This document shows positions 52,587 to 59,805 of a stretch of 64,000 nt of DNA, piece by piece (within the stretch, counting starts at the first letter, position 1; every line of letters starts with the position of its first letter). The DNA is from Allobogoriella alba (GTDB taxonomy: Bacteria; Actinomycetota; Actinomycetes; Actinomycetales; Actinomycetaceae), in the NCBI RefSeq assembly GCF_042665525.1, contig NZ_JBHTCQ010000001.1:1-64000 (forward strand), given 5' to 3'. Below the pieces are notes generated by a model. It was not told where the DNA came from, ran no database searches, and saw nothing but the letters and a program-made list of their open reading frames with translations. The position numbers were made by a program, and so were the translations under genes.

Positions 52587-53468
52587 TCACCGCGGCGACG
52601 AGGCGATGGCCTCCACCAGCTCCTCGGCGAGCTGTGGCGTGGCGGCGACGACGCCGGACCAGCGGCGGGTGAGGTCGGTGTCCAGCTCGAGCGGGCTGCC
52701 GTGGACGTCGACGACGGCGCCCCCGGCGGCCGGCACGATGAGCGCCGCGGCGGCGAGGTCCACGAGCCGGTGGGTGCGCGAGCCCGGGTCGGCGAAGGCG
52801 TCGATGCTGCCCTCGGCGACCAGGAGCGACTCCAGGCAGCTGGAGGAGAGGATCCGGACCCGCTCGGCACGGCCGGCGACCCGCAGCCACGCGTCGGTGG
52901 AGTCCCCGCCGGCGTGCCGCTTGGGTCGCAGCATGCTGACCGCGGCCCCGGTCAGCGCCGTGGCGCCCGAGGTGCGGTACGGCACCGGTTCACCGGCCCG
53001 GGCGGCGACGCAGTGGCCCTGCTCGAGCCAGCAGATGAGACCCTCGGCGAGCTCGCCGTCCACGTATAGCGCTCCGGAGAAGCACGACAGCGGGACACCG
53101 GCGGCGGCGTTGGCGGAGCCGTCGAGCGGGTCGACGACCATCGTGACGCCGCTGCCGCGGTCGACCAGGCCGAGCTCCTCGCTGAGCAGGTTGACCCCGT
53201 GCGCCGCGGCGGTCGCGGCGATGGCGTCCTCGACGATCTCGTCGATCCGGTACGTCGGCGTGCCGTCGGCGCCGGTGCGCACCGTCTGCACCAGGCCGGC
53301 CCGGTCCCAGGTGTCCCACGCGCGGTTCACGCCGGTGACGGCGGCACGGCAGGCGTCAGCGAGCACGTCGGAGACGGTGTCCGGCACGCGCGGCTCCGGC
53401 GCCCGGAAGGGCACCCGGCCGCCGGCTGCCGATCGCTGCTCGGTGGTCACCGGGCCAGTGTCGCTCAC
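52587..53468 (-). CDS. Inositol monophosphatase-family phosphatase at the end of the C-P lyase operon
   Basis: 293 residues from a GTG that overlaps the phnM stop (GTGA). Metal-binding residues of the family are present: Asp76 in RIDEIVED, Glu97/98 in LLSEELG, Asp113 and Asp116 in VVDPLDGSAN, and a late SRTHRLVDLAAAALIVPAAG (where the usual WD motif is altered). The fold hydrolyses sugar or inositol monophosphates. As no phnP is seen here, it may remove phosphate from a ribose phosphate made by C-P lyase; this is inference. Confidence 0.9.
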   Translation of the reverse strand: MSDTGPVTTEQRSAAGGRVPFRAPEPRVPDTVSDVLADACRAAVTGVNRAWDTWDRAGLVQTVRTGADGTPTYRIDEIVEDAIAATAAAHGVNLLSEELGLVDRGSGVTMVVDPLDGSANAAAGVPLSCFSGALYVDGELAEGLICWLEQGHCVAARAGEPVPYRTSGATALTGAAVSMLRPKRHAGGDSTDAWLRVAGRAERVRILSSSCLESLLVAEGSIDAFADPGSRTHRLVDLAAAALIVPAAGGAVVDVHGSPLELDTDLTRRWSGVVAATPQLAEELVEAIASSPR

Positions 53469-54712
53469 GACACCGCCTCGGCGCGCAGCGTGGCGACGGC
53501 GTAGGGCCATGTGCCCCGGCCGTCGTCGACGAGCGCGAGATCTGCCCGCATCCCCGCCGCGATGACGCCGCGGTCCGGCAGCCCGGCCACGCGGGCCGGG
53601 CCGGAGGTGATGAGCCCGACGGCGCGGGGCAGGTCGACGACCCGCTCCGCGGCGAGGAGGGCCGCGGAGGCCAGCAGCGCCGTCGGGAGGTAGTCCGACG
53701 CAAGGGCGTCCACCAGGCCGAGCGAGACCAGCTCACGGGCCGAGACGTTCCCCGAGTGGGACCCGCCGCGCAGCACGTTCGGCGCGCCGGCGACGACGAC
53801 GAGGTCACGTTCCCGGGCACGGCGTGCTGCGGGCACGGTGGTCGGGAACTCGGCGACGGCGCCGCCGCGTGCGACGAGCGCGTCGATCTCCTCCGGGGAG
53901 TCCGGGTCGTGGCCCATGAGCCGGACACGGCCGGCGGTGGCGAGGTCGGACAGCCACGCCAGGTTGGCCTCCCGCACGGCGGCGAGGTCGGCGGCCTCCT
54001 CCACCCGCTGCGCGATGCGGGCGTCCGCCTCCTCACCGGTCAGTCCGTCCCGCTCGATCATGAACCGGCGCAGCCCGGCCGGGTCGGCGTACTGCCCCTG
54101 GCCGGGCGTGTGGTCCTCGTGGGAGACCAGGGGCGCTGGTGCGCCGTCCTCCAGGCCCGAGACGCGGCGCCGGAGGACCTCGGCGCCGTCGGCGGACAGC
54201 ACGTCGAGCCGGTGCAGCACGCGGTGGTCGACGCGGTAGGAGGGTGTGGTGTCGGCGACGCGGCACACGTCCAGGGCGCGCTCCGCGCTGCGCGGCACCC
54301 CGCGGGTGTTCTTGTGCTGGAACGCGGCGCCGTGGAACATCGTCGTCGTCCCGGCGCCGGCCACACGTCCCTCGAACGAGGCCAGGGCGAACTCGATGGG
54401 CACCTCCGCACCGGGGCGCGGTGTCCGCTCGTTCTCGAGCGCGTCGCTGTGCACGTCCACGAAGCCGGGGACGAGCAGCAGGTTCTGGCCGTCGACCACC
54501 GGACCGGCGCCCGGGGCTCCCACCGCCGAGCCGCCGCCGGCGGTGACGTCCTGGATCCGGCCGTCCCGCACGGTGAGGGTCGCGTTCTCGAGGATGCGGT
54601 CCGGCAGCACGGCTCGGACGTTGCGCAGCTGGTAGCTGGGCCGCGGCGCGCCGAGCGCCCACGGCTGGGCGGTGGAGGTGGCGGGCCGGTCGGCGGTGAG
54701 CTGCGTGCTCAT
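53465..54712 (-). CDS. phnM: PhnM, triphosphate ribose-phosphonate diphosphatase
   Basis: 415 residues. It hydrolyses alpha-D-ribose 1-methylphosphonate 5-triphosphate to the 5-phosphate and pyrophosphate, before C-P bond cleavage. Amidohydrolase fold: the metal-binding VDVHSD (His88, Asp90), HEDHTPGQG, and a late LASDYLPTALL loop typical of PhnM. ATG start, 9 bases downstream of the phnL stop. Confidence 0.95.
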   Translation of the reverse strand: MSTQLTADRPATSTAQPWALGAPRPSYQLRNVRAVLPDRILENATLTVRDGRIQDVTAGGGSAVGAPGAGPVVDGQNLLLVPGFVDVHSDALENERTPRPGAEVPIEFALASFEGRVAGAGTTTMFHGAAFQHKNTRGVPRSAERALDVCRVADTTPSYRVDHRVLHRLDVLSADGAEVLRRRVSGLEDGAPAPLVSHEDHTPGQGQYADPAGLRRFMIERDGLTGEEADARIAQRVEEAADLAAVREANLAWLSDLATAGRVRLMGHDPDSPEEIDALVARGGAVAEFPTTVPAARRARERDLVVVAGAPNVLRGGSHSGNVSARELVSLGLVDALASDYLPTALLASAALLAAERVVDLPRAVGLITSGPARVAGLPDRGVIAAGMRADLALVDDGRGTWPYAVATLRAEAVS

Positions 54713-54721
54713 GCGGTGCTC

Positions 54722-55483
54722 CTAGGCGACTTCTTCGAGGGCGGCGTGGTGCTGGGCGAGGATCGTCTCGGGCGTGCCCTCGGCGACCACCCGCCCGGCG
54801 TCCATGACGACGGCGCGGCCGGCCAGCCGACGGATGATCTGCATGTCGTGGTAGACGGCGAGCACGCTGACCCCGGCAAGGTCCTCGATGAGCTCCAGTG
54901 CCCGCTCACGGTTCGCCGGGTCGAGCGCCGAGACCGGCTCGTCCAGGAGCAGCAGCCGGGGCGGGCTGACCACCCCGGCGGCCAGGTTGACCCGCTGCCG
55001 CTCACCGCCGGACAGGACGCTGCAGTCGATCTCCCACAGCGGCTCGTCGATCCCGAGGCGGCGCAGCGCGGCGACGGCCGCCTCGCGGGCCTCGGGCGGG
55101 GCGAGGCCGCGCCGCCGGGCCGCGGCGGCCACGTGCTGCAGCGGTCCGGTGCGCGGCGGGGCGGCGAGGAACTGCGAGACGTAGCCCAGCTCCCGGCCGC
55201 GCAGCCGCGCCATCTGCCGGTCCGGCAGGGCGGTCAGCTCGACGGCCCGGTCCTCCAGAGCCAGCGTCACGGTGCCGGCGTCCGGCAGATAGTTGCGGTA
55301 GACGCAGCGCAGCAGGCTGGACTTCCCGGCACCGGAGGCACCCGCGACGGCGACGTGCTCGCCGGTACCGACGTCGAGCGAGACGCCGTCGAGCGAGGTC
55401 ACCGTCCGGCCGGACACCGCGTGCATGGTGAAGGTCTTCCGTAGGTCACGCACCGAGAGGATCGGTCCGCCGCTGTCTGTCAT
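54722..55483 (-). CDS. phnL: PhnL, C-P lyase ATP-binding subunit
   Basis: 253 residues from the ATG at 55483 (GGGAG upstream); a GTG at 55513 overlapping the upstream stop is also in frame. Walker A GASGAGKS (48-55), signature LSGGERQRV and Walker B LLLLDEPVSALD. In E. coli PhnL is an ABC-type ATPase that joins the C-P lyase complex. It is not a transporter subunit. The LQHVAAAARRRGLAP segment after the Q-loop fits PhnL. Confidence 0.93.
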   Translation of the reverse strand: MTDSGGPILSVRDLRKTFTMHAVSGRTVTSLDGVSLDVGTGEHVAVAGASGAGKSSLLRCVYRNYLPDAGTVTLALEDRAVELTALPDRQMARLRGRELGYVSQFLAAPPRTGPLQHVAAAARRRGLAPPEAREAAVAALRRLGIDEPLWEIDCSVLSGGERQRVNLAAGVVSPPRLLLLDEPVSALDPANRERALELIEDLAGVSVLAVYHDMQIIRRLAGRAVVMDAGRVVAEGTPETILAQHHAALEEVA

Positions 55484-55509
55484 GGTCGCTCCCTCGGTGG
55501 TCACGTCGC

Positions 55510-57309
55510 TCACCCGCGGGCTGCGGCGACGAGGCGCTGGGTGTACGCCTCGTGCGGGTCGGCGAAGAGCTGGTCGGTCAGGCCCTGCTCGATGACCCGG
55601 CCCCGGTGCATGACCACCGCCCGGTCCGTGAGCGTGCGGATGACGCCGAAGTCGTGGCTGACCACGACCACGGCGATGCTGCGCTCCGCGAGCAGCTCTC
55701 GCAGCAGGTCCAGGACGCCCGCGGCCACCGAGGCGTCCAGGCCGGTGGTGGGCTCGTCGAGGAGCAGCACGTCCGGGTCGGTCGCCAGCGCCTTGGCGAT
55801 CTGGACGCGTTGGCGCATGCCGCCGGAGAACTGCCCGACGACGTCGTCCATCCTGTTCAGCGGGACCTCGACGCGGTCCAGCAGGGCGGCGGCCCGGCGG
55901 CGGATGTCGTGGTAGGACCGCCAGCCCGCCGCGGTGAGCCGGTCGGCGATGTTGCCGCCGGCGGAGATCCGCAGGTCCAGGCCCGCCGCCGGGTCCTGGT
56001 AGACGACCGACAGCAGCCCCACGCGCAGCGCTCGGCGCCGGGACAGGGAGAGGTCGAGGACGTTGCTGCGGCCCTCGTCGTAGCCGCCGAGGCGCACGTC
56101 CCCGGTGGTGGCCTCCTCGTCGCCGATGATGCAGCGCATCACGGTGGACTTCCCCGAGCCGGACTCGCCGATGATCCCGAGGGCCTCGGCCGGGGCGACG
56201 TCGAAGCTCACCCCGGTCGCGGCGACGACACCGGTCGAGCCGCGTCGCGCCCCGTAGGTCTTGCCCAGGTCGGTGACCTTCAGCGCCCACTCCTCCCCCG
56301 GCGCGGTGGCGGTCCGCGTGGAACCGTCGGTGAGCGCGTGACCCGCGAGCAGCCCCGGGTCGGACACGAAGTCCTCGGCCCGGGCGCGCACCCGCTGGGT
56401 CGGGTCGGGGTAGTAGCGGGTCGGGGCGAGCTCGGCGTGGTCCGCGGGGTCGACGTCACCGGACCGGACGCGGGCGCACCACTCGACGTCGGAGCACAGG
56501 AACTTCCCGTCCGAGGTCTGCACGAGGTAGGTGTCCGCCGAGCCGCACAGGCCGCAGGCCGATCCCGGGGTGCGCTCGACCTCGAACGGGACGTCGTCGA
56601 AGGTGACCGGCTCGACCGTGGTGTGGGGCGGGACCGCGTAGACCTTCTTGTCGCGGCCGTGGCACAGGATGGTCAGCTGGTCCCCGCCGAGCCGCGGGAC
56701 GTCCCACCGCGGGATGGGGCTGGGGGCCATGAGGTAGCGACCCTCGACCATGACGGGGTACCCGGCGCCCTGGTTGATGACGCCGCCGGTGACGAGGTCC
56801 TCGTACATGCCGACCCACATGCGGGAGTAGTCGGCCTCGGCGTGCATCCGGCGGCACTCGGTCACGGACTTCTCGATGCCGCGCAGCGGTTCGGAGACCG
56901 GGACCTGCAGGACCAGGGTCTGCCCGGTTCGCATCCGGTCCTCCGGGATGCGGTGCCGGGACTGCACGATGGTGGCGTCCCGGGTGTCGGCGGTGCCGCC
57001 GCAGCCGAGGGTGCCGCGGATCAGGCGGCGCAGGTTGACCGCGTTGACGGACTCCTCGTCGCCCTGGTCGATGACCTTGACGACGTCGTCGGGACCACCG
57101 ACGGCGAGAGTCACCTGCAGGCCGCCGGAGCCCCAGCCGCGGGCGACAGGCATCTCGCGGGATCCGAAAGGCACCTGGTAGCCGGGGACGGCCACGGCGG
57201 TGAGAGTGGCGCGGCGGACCTCGCGCTTGCCCTGCTCGTCGAGGACAGCGGGACGGTCGCGGCCCTCCGTGGCGGCGTCGATCTCGTCGATCAGGGCGGC
57301 GGTGCTCAT
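55510..57309 (-). CDS. phnJ-phnK: PhnJ-PhnK fusion: C-P lyase radical-SAM subunit joined to its ATPase
   Basis: 599 residues in one frame. Residues 1-~300 are PhnJ: the radical Gly43 sits in AVPGYQVPFGSREMPV, and the cluster/catalytic cysteines are C252, C255, C272 and C278 (C-x2-C-x16-C-x5-C). The E. coli spacing is x2, x21, x5. Residues ~340-599 are PhnK: Walker A GESGSGKS (381-388), signature FSGGMRQRV and Walker B LLLDEPTTGLD. A 30-40-residue linker joins them. PhnJ breaks the C-P bond by radical chemistry; PhnK docks on PhnJ. The ATG overlaps the phnI stop. No stop codon, frameshift or ribosome site is seen between the halves. Confidence 0.94.
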   Translation of the reverse strand: MSTAALIDEIDAATEGRDRPAVLDEQGKREVRRATLTAVAVPGYQVPFGSREMPVARGWGSGGLQVTLAVGGPDDVVKVIDQGDEESVNAVNLRRLIRGTLGCGGTADTRDATIVQSRHRIPEDRMRTGQTLVLQVPVSEPLRGIEKSVTECRRMHAEADYSRMWVGMYEDLVTGGVINQGAGYPVMVEGRYLMAPSPIPRWDVPRLGGDQLTILCHGRDKKVYAVPPHTTVEPVTFDDVPFEVERTPGSACGLCGSADTYLVQTSDGKFLCSDVEWCARVRSGDVDPADHAELAPTRYYPDPTQRVRARAEDFVSDPGLLAGHALTDGSTRTATAPGEEWALKVTDLGKTYGARRGSTGVVAATGVSFDVAPAEALGIIGESGSGKSTVMRCIIGDEEATTGDVRLGGYDEGRSNVLDLSLSRRRALRVGLLSVVYQDPAAGLDLRISAGGNIADRLTAAGWRSYHDIRRRAAALLDRVEVPLNRMDDVVGQFSGGMRQRVQIAKALATDPDVLLLDEPTTGLDASVAAGVLDLLRELLAERSIAVVVVSHDFGVIRTLTDRAVVMHRGRVIEQGLTDQLFADPHEAYTQRLVAAARG

Positions 57310-58643
57310 ACGTTCGCCTCCTCGGGCTGGGCCTGCTCGGCCGGCTCGCTCTGCTCGGCCCTTGCGGCTGTGCCTGATGCGGCGCTTCCTCGCACTCCGC
57401 TCGTCCCTCGCTCGTGCTCGTCGGCGGCCGGGCCTGACTGGCCGTCTCCTCGCACTCCGCTCGTCCCTCGCTCGTGCTCGTCGGCGGCCGGGCCTGACTG
57501 GCCGTCTCCTCGCACTCCGCTCGTCCCTCGCTCGTGCTCGTCGGCGGCCGCGAGCGCCCGTTCGATCATCGAGCGGAACGTCACGTAGTGCGGCATCTTC
57601 AGGTGCTCCAGGAAGCCGTTGGCGGCCAGCCCGTCGGTGGTGAGCATGACCACCTGCTGGAGCGCGGCGCCCTCGGCCGTCTCCCGGTACCGGGTGAGCG
57701 CGCTGTCGACGTTCGCCATCGCGATGGCCTTGCGCTCGTTGTGACCGAGCGCGAGGCCGTAGCCGGCGGTGAACCGGGACGGGTCCTCGCCGCGCTCGTT
57801 CAGATGGTCGATCGCCTCGCACTCGGTGATCCGCAGGTCTCCGATGGTCACCGGGTTGCCCGTGTAGGGGTGCTCGACGGAGACCGGGACGTGGCCGTGG
57901 CGGACCTCGCCGAGGGTGACCGACTCGTCGGAGTAGCCGTCCGGCCCGAGAACCGACCGGTACCAGATGTTCACCAGCGCGCCCGTCTCGGCGATCGCCA
58001 TCGCGGACAGCAGCGCGGACCGCGGCGCCGGCAGCCGCACCGGCTCCAGGGCGAGGTCGTACGGCTCGGGGTCTGTGGGGTCGGTCCGGTCCAGCAGGAG
58101 GTCGTTCGCGGCGAGGTACCGGGTGTAGCGACGTGGCGTCTCGTCCGGATGGGCCGTCGCTGCGCCGTTCTCGCCGGCCTCGGCCTGCGCCATGACCTCG
58201 AGAATCTCGTCCGTGGGCGGCAGCGGGTCCCCGTGGCCCGGCCGACGCACGAGGCGGGGCGAGTAGTCCACCGTCTCGCCGAGCAGCTGCGGCCCGTCCG
58301 GCTTGCGGTGCGCCGAGCTGATGCGCCGGTCGAGGACCGTCTCGTCGGGGTCGATCGGGCGGCTGAACGCGAACCGGGTGAGCGTGGAGCGGTGCGCCCG
58401 CAGCAGGTGGACCGCCTCCGCGGTGTCCCCGCCGCCCTGGATGAAGGCGGCGGCGGCGAGCTGCTCGTCCCAGAGCCCGCCCTCCCCCATGATCCGGTCG
58501 AGGATGTGCGGGAACGCGGCACGGACGGCCTCGACGTCGACCGCGGTGCCGTCGGTCGACTGCTCCGACAGCCGCCGGGCGCGCAGCGCCTCCGCGGCCA
58601 GGATCGCGGCGGTCCCGCCGCGATTGCCTCCGGCGTACGTCAT
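57306..58643 (-). CDS. phnI: PhnI, C-P lyase core subunit with an unusual C-terminal repeat tail
   Basis: 445 residues from the ATG at 58643, which overlaps the phnH stop. The conserved body (about 1-363) matches PhnI length in E. coli (354): it starts MTYAGGNRGGTAAILAAEAL and includes the GAALQQVVMLTTDGLAANGF, LEHLKMPHYVTFRSM end block. PhnI (with PhnG, H, L) transfers the phosphonate to ribose from ATP, releasing adenine. Residues ~364-445 are an added hydrophilic tail with DEHERGTSGVRG three times. Confidence 0.93.
   Translation of the reverse strand: MTYAGGNRGGTAAILAAEALRARRLSEQSTDGTAVDVEAVRAAFPHILDRIMGEGGLWDEQLAAAAFIQGGGDTAEAVHLLRAHRSTLTRFAFSRPIDPDETVLDRRISSAHRKPDGPQLLGETVDYSPRLVRRPGHGDPLPPTDEILEVMAQAEAGENGAATAHPDETPRRYTRYLAANDLLLDRTDPTDPEPYDLALEPVRLPAPRSALLSAMAIAETGALVNIWYRSVLGPDGYSDESVTLGEVRHGHVPVSVEHPYTGNPVTIGDLRITECEAIDHLNERGEDPSRFTAGYGLALGHNERKAIAMANVDSALTRYRETAEGAALQQVVMLTTDGLAANGFLEHLKMPHYVTFRSMIERALAAADEHERGTSGVRGDGQSGPAADEHERGTSGVRGDGQSGPAADEHERGTSGVRGSAASGTAARAEQSEPAEQAQPEEANV
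57387..57550 (-). repeat. 60-bp-period tandem repeat in the 3' end of phnI
   Basis: Three perfect 44-bp copies (57387-57430, 57447-57490, 57507-57550) separated by two identical 16-bp spacers. The period is 60 bp, exactly 20 codons, encoding AADEHERGTSGVRG followed by DGQSGP in the two full units. The last unit diverges after the 44-bp core. Confidence 0.96.
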
Positions 58644-59257
58644 GACGTCACCTCGATCCGAGTGGTCCGGGGCAGGGCGGCGACGGCGCCGTCCGGTGCC
58701 ACCAGCACCAGGTCGACGCCGGCGGGGAAGTCGCGGCAGCGCTCGTCGCGGTCGGCGAGGGCTTCCGCGGTGAGGCCGTCGACGCGCAGCTCGCGGACGC
58801 CGTCGACCCCGGGGCCGGACAGCAGCAGGCACGGGCCGTCCGTGGCCCGCTCGCCGAGCGCGGTGACCTGCTGCGCGAGCAGGGCGCCGTGCTCGGGCAG
58901 CCAGGCGGACCCGGGGGGCAGCTCGAGCAGCCGGCGCGGTGCCGGTGGCCGGGTGGACAGGACCATGCGGGCCTGGGCGAGCGGCACCAGCGGGGCGCCG
59001 GTGATCCGGGCGACCTCGGCCGTCAGGGCGGCGTCGGCGTCGTCCAGCCCGGCCACCGGTGACATGAGGTCCGCGAGCGCGAGCAGGAGGGCCGCCGCGG
59101 CGGGCCGGCCCTCGAGGGCCTCCACGTCCGGCAGGTGCTGGACGTCACCGGGCCGGGCCATGGCCTCCAGGGCGGCGCGGTAGGTCCGCTGGGCCTGCGC
59201 CGGCGTGAACGCCGCGAGCGTCCGGGTGGCGGGGGCGGCGGAGACGGTGGTGGTCAC
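58640..59257 (-). CDS. phnH: PhnH, C-P lyase core subunit
   Basis: 205 residues from a GTG overlapping the phnG stop (GTGA). PhnH motifs: FTPAQAQRTYRAALEAMARP, ALLLALADLMSPV, PGSAWLPEHGALLAQQV and CLLLSGPGVDGVRELRV (the usual GPGI motif). It is a PLP-transferase-like fold subunit without PLP activity that takes part in the PhnGHIJ complex. Confidence 0.93.
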   Translation of the reverse strand: MTTTVSAAPATRTLAAFTPAQAQRTYRAALEAMARPGDVQHLPDVEALEGRPAAAALLLALADLMSPVAGLDDADAALTAEVARITGAPLVPLAQARMVLSTRPPAPRRLLELPPGSAWLPEHGALLAQQVTALGERATDGPCLLLSGPGVDGVRELRVDGLTAEALADRDERCRDFPAGVDLVLVAPDGAVAALPRTTRIEVTS

Positions 59258-59703
59258 GGGACCTCCTCGAACTCGACGATGGTCGGCACGAGCCGTGCCC
59301 ACTCCGCGGCGCGCGCCTCGGCGAGGTGTGCTCGGGTGCGGCGCGCCAGGTCCTCGATCGCCGCGCACTGCGGCCCGCCGCGCTCGGCCTCGGCGTCACA
59401 GATCGCCTGTGCGAGGGCGGCCTGACGGTCCTCCCCCATGCGCAGCGCCCACCCGAGGTGGCCGTCGAGGCTGACCTCTGCCTGGGTGGTCAGGACGTCG
59501 GCGAGGATGAACCGGTGGCGGGAGAGCGGCTCCCGGACCTGGGCGACGACGGTGCCCACCTGCGGGGTGCGGGTGACCTGGACGGCGTCCCGGCCGGCGC
59601 CTGCCGTCACCCGGTCGGCGATCGCGACGACGGCGCCCGCCTCGGCCCGCGCCAGCAGCTCGGTCCGCTCCTCCCGGGTGAGGTGATCGGCTCGTGTGCT
59701 CAT
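59254..59703 (-). CDS. phnG: PhnG, C-P lyase core subunit
   Basis: 149 residues. It contains RTPQVGTVVAQVREPLSRHR and FILADVLTTQAEVSLDG, where the family's conserved strand with FNLGEVLVTEAEV-like sequence is found, and a C-terminal helical part. It opens the phnGHI(JK)LM operon. A PHO-box-like repeat is 45-75 bases upstream of the start. Confidence 0.92.
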   Translation of the reverse strand: MSTRADHLTREERTELLARAEAGAVVAIADRVTAGAGRDAVQVTRTPQVGTVVAQVREPLSRHRFILADVLTTQAEVSLDGHLGWALRMGEDRQAALAQAICDAEAERGGPQCAAIEDLARRTRAHLAEARAAEWARLVPTIVEFEEVP

Positions 59704-59747
59704 GCCAACCACCCTGACGAGCGAAGGTGACCCGTTCGGCGCGGGAG

Positions 59748-59777
59748 CGTGGACCGGGGGTGAACGTCCGGGTAAAC
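59748..59777 (-). promoter_or_regulatory. PHO-box-like direct repeats before phnG
   Basis: On the coding strand GTTTACC, GTTCACC and GTCCACG start 12 and 11 bases apart. Actinobacterial PhoP boxes are 11-base direct repeats led by GTTCACC. It is in the only non-coding gap (102 bases) between phnE and phnG. Confidence 0.65.
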
Positions 59778-59805
59778 CGCGCGTGACTTGTTCGGCGCGG
59801 CCATC

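Noticed and set aside
57387..57550. CRISPR-like array (44-bp repeats with 16-bp spacers)
   Set aside because: The spacers are identical to each other, the whole is in frame within phnI, and no cas gene is near.
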